Source: Thermoplasmata archaeon
GTDB lineage: Archaea; Thermoplasmatota; Thermoplasmata; Lutacidiplasmatales; UBA184
Assembly: GCA_030039865.1 (NCBI GenBank)
Contig: JASHUS010000040.1
Span: 1-5,108 of the forward strand
Length of the DNA: 5,108 bases
Reading direction: 5' to 3'
The notes under the pieces are model-generated. The model searched no databases. It was not told the DNA's origin and saw only the letters and a list, made by a program, of their open reading frames with translations. Positions 1 through 5,108 of this stretch are shown one piece after another. The stretch's first letter is position 1. Every line of letters begins with the position of its first letter. Both the position numbers and the translations under genes were made by a program.

Positions 1-250
1 CGGCCGGGGGCTGGCGTCGGCGGCGGCTCAGGATAGCGAGAGCCACGATGAGGGCGGCGATGATGATGACCGCGGCGATGCCGAGGTAGACGTACGGAGA
101 GAGGCCGGACGACGACGTGGGCTGGCTGTACGGCGTGCTGGTCTGGGCGGAGACGGTCCCGAAGTTCGGTGACAGGGCCGCCGCGATGACGATGCCGAGC
201 ATCGCGATTCCCAAGACCGCGGGTACGACGCCCTTCGCCGTGCGATTCAC
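1..250 (-). CDS. Small exported or membrane protein, partial (runs off the left edge)
   Basis: I do not recognise the family. Reading leftward from a GTG at 250-248, the frame stays open to the window edge for 83 residues. Residues about 8-27 form a hydrophobic signal peptide or membrane anchor (VVPAVLGIAMLGIVIAAAL) after a short basic N-terminus (MNRTAK), and V-S-A at 33-35 could be a signal-peptidase site. Residues 36-51 are a Ser/Thr/Pro/Gln-rich linker, typical of exposed and possibly O-glycosylated stalks. Residues about 53-74 form a second membrane helix, followed at once by four arginines and QPP, a strong positive-inside stop-transfer signal. The layout suggests a short external segment and a cytoplasmic tail lying outside the window. 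The nearest alternative GTG upstream reaches a stop after two codons. No Shine-Dalgarno site is well placed; a TATA-like box lies at 300-307. The gene is divergent from the small membrane protein gene at 428. The coding call is fairly safe, but the function is unknown. Confidence 0.65.
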   Translation of the reverse strand, partial: MNRTAKGVVPAVLGIAMLGIVIAAALSPNFGTVSAQTSTPYSQPTSSSGLSPYVYLGIAAVIIIAALIVALAILSRRRRQPPA

Positions 251-299
251 GATTCCACGCCGAGGAGGGACGCTCCTCGCGGCTCTATGCGGCGCGCGG

Positions 300-307
300 T
301 ATGTAAA
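300..307 (-). promoter_or_regulatory. Candidate archaeal TATA box for the leftward partial gene
   Basis: On the minus strand this reads TTTACATA, an A/T-rich island in GC-rich surroundings. Its centre is about 53 bp before the GTG at 250. With the usual archaeal spacing of 25-27 bp, transcription would start near 277 and leave a leader of roughly 27 nt. A GAGGAG motif on the minus strand at about 272-276 is too far (about 20 nt) from the start codon to act as a normal ribosome-binding site. Confidence 0.4.
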
Positions 308-330
308 CCTGACGCGCGCCCCGTTACACG

Positions 331-336
331 TTATAC
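331..336 (+). promoter_or_regulatory. Candidate TATA box inside an imperfect palindrome, rightward
   Basis: TTATAC lies inside the 18-bp imperfect palindrome at 321-338, whose arms are CCGT and ACGG around a central ACGT. Transcription from it would start near 358-360, giving a leader of about 70 nt for the gene at 428. A second A/T-rich patch at 384-394 (AATAGGATTTT) is centred about 38 bp before that GTG and could be the nearer promoter with a short leader. The sequence alone does not decide between them. Nothing else is evident in the 251-427 gap. Confidence 0.25.
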
Positions 337-427
337 GGACACGGTTGTCGGAGTGCGTCCCGCGGGCCACGGGGACCGACGGGAATAGGATTTTGGTCCG
401 TCACCGGCTCCCGCGTCCGGGCGTCGC

Positions 428-829
428 GTGTCGTTCCCATACGTCACCGCATTCCTCGCGTTGCTGGTCGCGTACATGGTCTTCTCGGTCTGGGCCGGAC
501 TCGACGCGCGCTATCCGATCGCCGGCGCGCTCGTGCTGCTCGTCGCCACGGCGGTCACGGATGCCCTCGGCGACAGCACGACCGCGAACACGCTGGCGGA
601 GTACGTCTTCTTCCTCCTGGGCGCCGGCATCGTGCTGCTCCTGATCGACCACGTGCGCGCCGGCCGCGCGCCGCGCCGTCCGCGCGACCCCTCAGCCGCG
701 GCGCATGGCGTAGCGGCCGAGCCGTCGGAGCCAGGGGAGGGGCCGGCCCACGATCCGCTCGATCGCCTCGAGCAGGAGCCGATCCCCGTCGTCGACGCTC
801 CGGGTCGCGAGCACCAGGAGGACGAATAG
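428..829 (+). CDS. Small three-helix membrane protein of unknown function with an overlapping tail
   Basis: I do not recognise this 133-residue protein. It starts at GTG 428 and has three predicted membrane helices: about residues 4-24, 29-48 and 56-76. The short loops include LDARYP and DSTTANT. From residue 77 the protein turns hydrophilic and rich in Arg, Pro, Glu and Ala with no clear fold. In the first 88 codons only about 6 third positions are A or T, as expected for a real gene here. In the last 45 codons about 9 are, and these codons lie antisense to the end of the flippase gene (692-829). The membrane part therefore looks genuine. The tail may be translated simply because no stop occurs earlier in frame; a single-base frameshift would end the protein at the TAG at 709-711. 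A role beside the flippase is possible from position only. No Shine-Dalgarno site is seen. Confidence 0.65.
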   Translation: MSFPYVTAFLALLVAYMVFSVWAGLDARYPIAGALVLLVATAVTDALGDSTTANTLAEYVFFLLGAGIVLLLIDHVRAGRAPRRPRDPSAAAHGVAAEPSEPGEGPAHDPLDRLEQEPIPVVDAPGREHQEDE

Positions 830-2248
830 CGCGGCGATCCCGAGCCCGATCAGGACGAGCAGGACGCCGTTGAGCCGGTACGGCACGAGGGCGAGGGCGA
901 TGCCGACGGGGATTGCCGTGGCCACCAGCGGGACGAGGAAGTCGCGCTGGAACGGGTGGAGATCGGAGAGATAGTACAGCTCGCCGAGCGACATCCCGAA
1001 GAACGCGACGTTCGCGGTCGCCCAGGCGACCGCGGCGCCGACGTAGCCGTACGCCGGCACCAAAGCGAACGAGAGCGCGAGGTCCGTGACGCCGGCCGCG
1101 ACCGCGTTGTAGGCGAGAAGGCGGGTCTGGCCGTACGCGACCTGGGCCGTGGTCGAGGGCCCGAGCATCGTCGTGAGGAACGCGCCCACGACGACGATCT
1201 GCAGCGGGAGCACGACGGTCGCGTAGCTCGGCCCGTAGACGAACGCGAGCGAGGCGCCGGGGAGGAAGAAGAAGAGCGCGAAGAGCGGGAGCGAGACGAG
1301 GATCATCCACTTCGTGACGGTCGCGTACGTGACGCGGATCGACCGCGCGTCGTCCTGCCGCAGGAACTTCGCGGCGACCGGGAGGAAGATGAACGACGAG
1401 GCGCTGATTCCGACCTGGATCAAGCGGGCGAGCGTGAGGGCGTTCGAGTACGCCCCGATCTCGCTCTCGTGGTAGATCCCGAGCACGAGGGTATCGCCGT
1501 AGCCGGTGATGCTCGTCATGACGCTGACGACGAACAGCGGGGCGGCGAAGCGCAGCAGCCGCCCGAGCGCCTCGGGCGCGCGCGGACCGACGGGCAGCCG
1601 CCGGGGGAGGCGCCGCCACATGTACGCGACGACGAGCCCCAGCGTGACCGCGTTCGCCGACGCGTAGGCGATCAGTGCGTCGGGGTAGCTGATGCCCTTC
1701 GGCGGCGCGACCAGCGCCACGAGGAGGAAGGCGACGTAGAGGGCCGGGCTCACGATCTGCAGGAAGACCGCGTTCGGCGTGACGTCCTCGAAGCCCTGGA
1801 AGACCGAGACGATCATCGTCGCGACGATTGAGCTCCCGAGGGCGATCGGGAAGAACTCGAGCGCGACCGTGATCGGCGGGGACGCGAGGGCGGTTCCGAT
1901 CGTCGGGGCGAAGACGTAGAGGAGGACGGAGGCCCCGATCGCCGCGCCGCAGCCGATGAGCAGCGTCGCCCGGACGATCGTGCGGCGCTCGGCGTCCGAC
2001 GTCGCGTAGGGGATCTGCCGGGCGACGGCGTTCGGCAGCCCGAGGGTTCCGAACGCCGAGAGGAGCGTCGCGAGCGTCAGCCCGAAGGAGAACGCGTTCC
2101 AGTCCGCGTCGGAGATGCTGCGGACGACCAGCACGCGCGAGACGAAGTTGAGTCCGATGAGGCAGAGCGTCGCGATCAGGAGGAACAGCGTTCCTCGCGT
2201 GACCGTGGAAAGGCCCTCGCGGACCTTCGCGCCGGAGTCGACCTCCAC
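692..2248 (-). CDS. Polysaccharide/oligosaccharide flippase (Wzx-like, MOP superfamily)
   Basis: A 518-residue integral membrane protein expected to flip lipid-linked oligosaccharide across the cytoplasmic membrane for surface polysaccharide or archaeal N-glycan assembly. The N-terminus is typical of the family: a short polar, amphipathic stretch (AKVREGLSTVTRGT, about residues 7-20), TM1 near 20-40, a basic SRVLVVR segment, a D-A-D-W loop, TM2, then the GLPNAVAR motif at 70-77 where related flippases have LGLP plus Arg. About 14 helices follow, matching the Polysacc_synt plus C-terminal-half layout, and the length is normal for the family. Residues 483-518 are a charged cytoplasmic tail (…GRPLPWLRRLGRYAMRRG). 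I chose GTG 2248. The frame stays open upstream to an ATG at 2452, but that adds 68 Arg/Pro-rich residues, runs past the TATA-like box at 2281-2288 and would overlap the divergent gene. No N-X-S/T sequon is present. The substrate glycan cannot be inferred. The 3' end overlaps the convergent gene by 138 bp. Confidence 0.88.
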   Translation of the reverse strand: MEVDSGAKVREGLSTVTRGTLFLLIATLCLIGLNFVSRVLVVRSISDADWNAFSFGLTLATLLSAFGTLGLPNAVARQIPYATSDAERRTIVRATLLIGCGAAIGASVLLYVFAPTIGTALASPPITVALEFFPIALGSSIVATMIVSVFQGFEDVTPNAVFLQIVSPALYVAFLLVALVAPPKGISYPDALIAYASANAVTLGLVVAYMWRRLPRRLPVGPRAPEALGRLLRFAAPLFVVSVMTSITGYGDTLVLGIYHESEIGAYSNALTLARLIQVGISASSFIFLPVAAKFLRQDDARSIRVTYATVTKWMILVSLPLFALFFFLPGASLAFVYGPSYATVVLPLQIVVVGAFLTTMLGPSTTAQVAYGQTRLLAYNAVAAGVTDLALSFALVPAYGYVGAAVAWATANVAFFGMSLGELYYLSDLHPFQRDFLVPLVATAIPVGIALALVPYRLNGVLLVLIGLGIAALFVLLVLATRSVDDGDRLLLEAIERIVGRPLPWLRRLGRYAMRRG

Positions 2249-2280
2249 GCCGTTCGCCCTCGGGCAAGCTGGGCTCTGAC

Positions 2281-2288
2281 AGTAAATA
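2281..2288 (-). promoter_or_regulatory. Candidate TATA box for the flippase gene
   Basis: The minus strand reads TATTTACT, the clearest A/T-rich island in the 94-bp gap between two divergent starts. Its centre is about 36 bp upstream of GTG 2248, so transcription should begin near 2259 with a leader of about 10 nt, typical of archaeal short-leader or leaderless genes. The complementary strand (AGTAAATA) could also act as a weaker rightward box, with transcription near 2310. Confidence 0.5.
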
Positions 2289-2314
2289 CGTAGCGGAGTG
2301 CCGGCACGGACGGG

Positions 2315-2320
2315 CTTAAG
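2315..2320 (+). promoter_or_regulatory. Candidate TATA-like box for the GT-C-like gene
   Basis: CTTAAG is centred about 25 bp before GTG 2343, the spacing expected if transcription begins at or next to the start codon (a leaderless mRNA). The overlapping AAGGAG at 2318-2323 resembles a Shine-Dalgarno site but is 19 nt from that GTG, with no start codon at normal spacing, so I treat it as coincidental. The box is short, and the rightward reading of 2283-2288 (TAAATA) is an alternative promoter. Confidence 0.35.
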
Positions 2321-2328
2321 GAGCGAAG

Positions 2329-2343
2329 CGGCTCGCCGAGCCG
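2329..2343 (+). promoter_or_regulatory. GC-rich hairpin touching the start codon of the GT-C-like gene
   Basis: CGGCTC, a 3-nt loop GCC, then GAGCCG form a perfect 6-bp stem; the last G of the right arm is the first base of GTG 2343. If the mRNA has a leader, the stem would sit directly against the initiation site and could limit translation. If transcription starts at the GTG, the hairpin is not in the RNA and has no such role. In a GC-rich genome a stem of this size can arise by chance. Confidence 0.3.
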
Positions 2344-4388
2344 TGAGCCTGCCGGGTCCGACGGTAGGTGCATGGGCTCTCGGTCTCCTCCTCTGGGGCG
2401 CCGCGGCCGCGGTGCTGGGCGAGGCGATCCGGATCGGGGCCGCGCGGTACATCCCGTCGTGGCGGTCCGACGAACCGATCCAGCGCGGCGTGCTCGACTT
2501 CTACCTCGGAGGCGGCGTGCTCTACCTGCTCGCAGCCGTCCCGCTCGGGCTCTTCGTCGCACCGCTGATCGACGCGCTTCCCATCGCGGCCGCGATCGGT
2601 CTGCTCGTCCTCGCCGTCCGGACGCGACGCGCCGGGCGCGCGACCCCGCTCCTGCCGATGTTCCGTCGCTTTCGCGAGCCCGCCTATCTCCTCGTGATCG
2701 CCTCCGCGGCCGGATTGTTCGCGTTCGAAGTGGCGCTCGCCGGACCGATCCCGACGGGCAACACGTTCGACTCCGGGCTCCTGACGACCTACACGTCGAT
2801 CCTGCTGCGCACGCACACGATCGCCCGCTCGTTCGCGCCGTACGCGAGCACCTCGATCCTCTACCCGCAGGGGGCGCCGGTCTGGCTCGGATGGGCCCAG
2901 ACCTCCCTCGCCCTCCCCCCCGCGCGCACGGCCCTCCTGGTCACTCCCCTGTTCATGGCCCTCGCGCCGCTCGGTGGCTTCGTCTTCGGACGGCGATGGT
3001 TCGGCAGCGACCGGGCGGGCGCGGCCATCGCGCTCATGCTCGCGTGGCTGGCCCCCACGACCCGCTCGATGGTCGCCGGTTCGAACGACTTCGTCTTCGC
3101 GTTCCCGCTCGTCCTCTGGCTCGCGGCGGAAGCCGCGCGCTGGATCGGGACCTCCCCGCCCCGCGTTCCCGACGCGGTCGGATTCGGGTTGCTGGCGGGC
3201 TACTCCGCAGCGATGAACCCCGTCGGCGCGGAATGGCTCTTTCCGGCGCTCCTGATCGGGGGGCTGCTCGCGACGCCGGCCTGGGGGGGCCGCGCGCTGG
3301 CCTGGCTGGGCCGCTGGGCCCTCGCCCTCGGAGCCGCGCTCCTCGCGGTGCTTCCTTCGCTCGTCATCCTCGTCGAAGGGCTTGCGAGCCCGGGGTTCGT
3401 CCCCGGCGCCGCGTCGCCTCCGCCGAACCGCCCGACCGGGATCGGCACGCCGGGCTTCCTCGGCAGCATCGACCCATACCTGTTCCGGTCCGAGGACATC
3501 CAGCTCTCGATCGTGCCCGCGCTCCGGGCGGAGCTCGCGGTGCTCCTGACCGCGGGCGTCGTCCTTCTCCTGCTCTTCGGCCGCGGGAGCGGGCTCGGTC
3601 GGTACCTCGCCCCGTTCCGGACGTTCGCCCTCGGTGCGTTCCTCGCCCTCGTCGGACTCCTCGGCGTGCTCTGGTGGGCCTCGACGGGTTTCGGTCCGGC
3701 CGTCGCGTTCGAGGACCTCACGAGCGCGGGCGAGCTCTCGCTGTGGCTCTTCACGGTCTACGTGCTCATCGCGTCGCTCCCCTTGGTGCTCGCGTTCGAG
3801 TTCCTGGCTCAATCCCGCGACGCGAGAGCGCTCGCGCCCTCCGCGACCGCCGCTCCCCCGGCGTCCGCCCGGCGAGCGAGGTCCCGGGCCGAGCTCGCGC
3901 ACACGCTGGTCCCCCTCGCCGTGGCGCTCGTGATCGTCGTGCCCGGCGTGACGCTAACGCCCAGCAATCTCGCGCCGGTGCTCACGCACCTCTACCATGA
4001 CTTCGGCAACGTCAGCGCGGACGATTTCGCCCTGCTCGAATACGCGGGCGCGCACCTTCCGGCCGGCGCCCGCGTGCTGATCGCTCCCGGGAGCGCGGCG
4101 GACTTCCTGCCCGGCTACGCGAGCGACGTCGTCCTGCTCTATCCGCTCCTGCCGGATTGGCCGTGGGTCAACGCGTCGTACACCCTGCTCCGCGAAGAGC
4201 TATCGAACGCGACCCTGACGAGCGCGGGCTATGCGGCGATGGCCGCCCTCGAGGTGGGCTACGTGATCGTCACGGGCAACTCGACCGTGCTCTGGCCGGC
4301 GTTCTCGCCCGCCCCGCTGCTCGCCGACCCGGGGACCTTCCCGGTCCTCTTCCACGCCGGCGATGCGTACCTGTTCGCGCGGACCTGA
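2343..4388 (+). CDS. Polytopic membrane protein, probable GT-C-fold glycosyltransferase-like
   Basis: A 681-residue protein with roughly 13-14 predicted membrane helices and a C-terminal domain of about 140 residues (541-681) that probably faces outside. The layout resembles GT-C membrane glycosyltransferases using lipid-phosphate sugars and related archaeal surface-glycan proteins. After the helix at about 114-133, an external loop carries F-D-S-G with Asp143, the position of the conserved acidic residue in the first loop of many GT-C enzymes, and YPQG at 174-177 resembles the YPPG-type motif of such families. A Pro/Gly-rich external loop lies at roughly 355-385. The WWDYG-type motif of oligosaccharyltransferases (AglB/STT3) is absent, so it is probably not the transferase that glycosylates protein. 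Three or four extra N-terminal helices precede the Asp loop. Four sequons (NVS 556, NAS 610, NAT 622, NST 646) all lie in the tail domain. I chose GTG 2343 over in-frame GTG 2298 because the latter sits about 10 bp beyond an A/T box. It is divergent from the flippase gene. Donor and acceptor are unknown; catalysis is inferred. Confidence 0.75.
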   Translation: MSLPGPTVGAWALGLLLWGAAAAVLGEAIRIGAARYIPSWRSDEPIQRGVLDFYLGGGVLYLLAAVPLGLFVAPLIDALPIAAAIGLLVLAVRTRRAGRATPLLPMFRRFREPAYLLVIASAAGLFAFEVALAGPIPTGNTFDSGLLTTYTSILLRTHTIARSFAPYASTSILYPQGAPVWLGWAQTSLALPPARTALLVTPLFMALAPLGGFVFGRRWFGSDRAGAAIALMLAWLAPTTRSMVAGSNDFVFAFPLVLWLAAEAARWIGTSPPRVPDAVGFGLLAGYSAAMNPVGAEWLFPALLIGGLLATPAWGGRALAWLGRWALALGAALLAVLPSLVILVEGLASPGFVPGAASPPPNRPTGIGTPGFLGSIDPYLFRSEDIQLSIVPALRAELAVLLTAGVVLLLLFGRGSGLGRYLAPFRTFALGAFLALVGLLGVLWWASTGFGPAVAFEDLTSAGELSLWLFTVYVLIASLPLVLAFEFLAQSRDARALAPSATAAPPASARRARSRAELAHTLVPLAVALVIVVPGVTLTPSNLAPVLTHLYHDFGNVSADDFALLEYAGAHLPAGARVLIAPGSAADFLPGYASDVVLLYPLLPDWPWVNASYTLLREELSNATLTSAGYAAMAALEVGYVIVTGNSTVLWPAFSPAPLLADPGTFPVLFHAGDAYLFART

Positions 4389-4389
4389 C

Positions 4390-4401
4390 GGCCGATCGGC
4401 C
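4390..4401. repeat. Perfect 12-bp palindrome between convergent stop codons
   Basis: GGCCGATCGGCC equals its own reverse complement. It fills almost all of the 12-bp gap between the stop of the GT-C-like gene (TGA, 4386-4388) and the stop of the korB gene (4403-4401 on the minus strand), overlapping the latter by one base. It has no loop and no T-run on either side, so it is not a standard intrinsic terminator. It could be a weak symmetrical protein site or chance. Confidence 0.3.
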
Positions 4402-5108
4402 TAGACGAACTCGTCGAGCAGCGATTCCTTCCCCCGGAGGCCGGCGCTCTGCTGCACGAGCGGTCCGGCGGTGAGGACCTCCTCGAGGTCCTCGTAGGTC
4501 GGCTTCTCGGTCCGGTAGAACAGCCCGATCGGGATCTTGTCCCCCCACTCGAGCGCGCGCTGGAATGCGGCCCCGATGTTCGTCGGGTCGTGGCCCGCGC
4601 TCTCGAGCTTGTAGACGCGCTGGCGGAAGAAGTCGAACGTGTTGATCTTGTTGTACGTCACGCACGGGCTGAACACGTCGACGAACGAGAAACCGTGGTG
4701 CTGGACCCCGTTCGCGATCAGGTCGGCGAGATGCTTCACGTCCCCCGAGAAGCCGCGCGCGACGTACGTCGCGCCGCTCGCGAGGGCGAGTGCGACCGGA
4801 TCGATGGGGTTCTCGATCACTCCGAGGGGGGTCGACTTTGTCTTCTGCCCCATCGTGGAGGTCGGGCTCGCCTGACCGGTCGTGAGCCCGTAGATCTGGT
4901 TGTCCATCGTTACGTAGGTGAGGTCGACGTTCCGGCGCATCGCGTGGACGAAGTGGCCCGCGCCGATGCCGAACCCGTCGCCGTCGCCGCCGGTCCCGAT
5001 GACCGTGAGGCCGTGATTCGCCCAGCGGATCCCCTCCGCGACGGGCAGGACGCGCCCGTGGATCCCGTGGAAACCGTACGAGGAGAGGAAATGGGGGAGG
5101 TTCGACGA
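4401..5108 (-). CDS. korB: 2-oxoacid:ferredoxin oxidoreductase, beta subunit (KorB-type), partial at N-terminus
   Basis: The TPP-binding beta subunit of a 2-oxoacid (probably 2-oxoglutarate) ferredoxin oxidoreductase, which with the alpha/gamma subunit catalyses the reversible, CoA-dependent oxidative decarboxylation of a 2-oxoacid to acyl-CoA in the cytoplasm, reducing ferredoxin. The 235 visible residues read open to the right edge. They begin with SSNLPHFLSSYGFHGIHGR, which in relatives directly follows the GIGC cysteine motif. The TPP/Mg motif GGDGDGFGIGAGH lies at 40-52 of the visible part, completed by D-N-Q-I-Y-G-L-T-T-G-Q at 69-79. Then come KTKSTP, the FSPCVTYNK motif (Cys149) and the usual C-terminal PFO-beta helix region ending LLDEFV. 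Relatives are about 280-300 residues, so roughly 45-65 N-terminal residues, including the CPGCG cluster ligands, lie outside. The internal Met at 4940 is not the start. The alpha subunit gene probably lies upstream, beyond the right edge. The exact substrate (2-oxoglutarate or other 2-oxoacid) cannot be fixed from this part. Confidence 0.93.
   Translation of the reverse strand, partial: SSNLPHFLSSYGFHGIHGRVLPVAEGIRWANHGLTVIGTGGDGDGFGIGAGHFVHAMRRNVDLTYVTMDNQIYGLTTGQASPTSTMGQKTKSTPLGVIENPIDPVALALASGATYVARGFSGDVKHLADLIANGVQHHGFSFVDVFSPCVTYNKINTFDFFRQRVYKLESAGHDPTNIGAAFQRALEWGDKIPIGLFYRTEKPTYEDLEEVLTAGPLVQQSAGLRGKESLLDEFV

Noticed and set aside
40..85. GATGATGATG-type short repeats near the left edge
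   Set aside because: They are the coding sequence for the Ile/Ala-rich membrane helix of the leftward gene, not an independent repeat.
956..1831. 291-residue rightward open frame antisense to the flippase
   Set aside because: Glu/Arg/Asp-rich antisense shadow without a hydrophobic core or motif.
555..2267. 570-residue leftward open frame overlapping the flippase gene in another frame
   Set aside because: The translation is dominated by Arg, Ala, Pro, Gly and Asp with no membrane or domain pattern; it is a GC-driven shadow of the flippase reading.
2249..2452. 68-residue N-terminal extension of the flippase starting at ATG 2452
   Set aside because: The extension is Arg/Pro/Ala-rich, crosses the TATA-like box and overlaps the divergent gene; the family's usual N-terminus begins after GTG 2248.
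2316..3902. 528-residue leftward open frame antisense to the GT-C-like gene
   Set aside because: Almost entirely Arg, Glu, Gly and Asp, the expected antisense image of a GC-rich hydrophobic protein.
2372..4000. 542-residue rightward open frame inside the GT-C-like gene
   Set aside because: Arg/Pro/Ala-rich with no recognisable motifs; the other frame gives clean membrane helices and is the real gene.
2343..4388. Identification of the large membrane protein as the oligosaccharyltransferase AglB
   Set aside because: No WWDYG-type motif or matching C-terminal catalytic domain is visible; only a WWAST stretch occurs, within a helix.
4401..4940. A 179-residue protein starting at Met 4940 as a complete gene
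   Set aside because: The same frame continues upstream through the TPP-binding GDGD motif to the window edge, so this Met is internal to korB.

Overview
The window is strongly GC-rich, and third codon positions in the real genes are almost all G or C. It looks archaeal. The gene starts lack usable Shine-Dalgarno sites and have TATA-like A/T-rich boxes upstream, the surface genes suit archaeal glycan export or N-glycosylation, and the last gene is a ferredoxin-dependent 2-oxoacid oxidoreductase subunit. A high-GC Thermoplasmatota-like archaeon is my best guess, but the lineage is inferred from gene types and promoter style only.

Layout from left to right: (1) a leftward gene cut by the left edge (1-250), encoding a small exported or membrane protein; (2) a 177-bp divergent promoter region (251-427); (3) a rightward gene for a small three-helix membrane protein of unknown function (428-829), whose last 138 bp overlap tail-to-tail with (4) a leftward Wzx/MOP-type polysaccharide flippase gene (692-2248); (5) a 94-bp divergent promoter region (2249-2342); (6) a rightward gene for a large polytopic membrane protein, probably a GT-C-fold glycosyltransferase-like protein (2343-4388); (7) 12 bp after its stop, the convergent stop of a leftward korB-type 2-oxoacid:ferredoxin oxidoreductase beta subunit gene (4401 to beyond the right edge).

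The centre reads as a surface-glycan module: a lipid-linked oligosaccharide flippase and a GT-C-like membrane protein share one compact divergent promoter region. The GT-C-like protein has four N-glycosylation sequons, all in its C-terminal domain, which is predicted to lie outside the cell. The korB gene belongs to central carbon metabolism and is probably only an unrelated convergent neighbour.

I see no CRISPR array, mobile element, RNA gene or clearly new defence or biosynthetic system. The points most worth checking are the convergent overlap, the clustered sequons, the shared glycan promoter with a hairpin on the start codon, and the unidentified small membrane protein.
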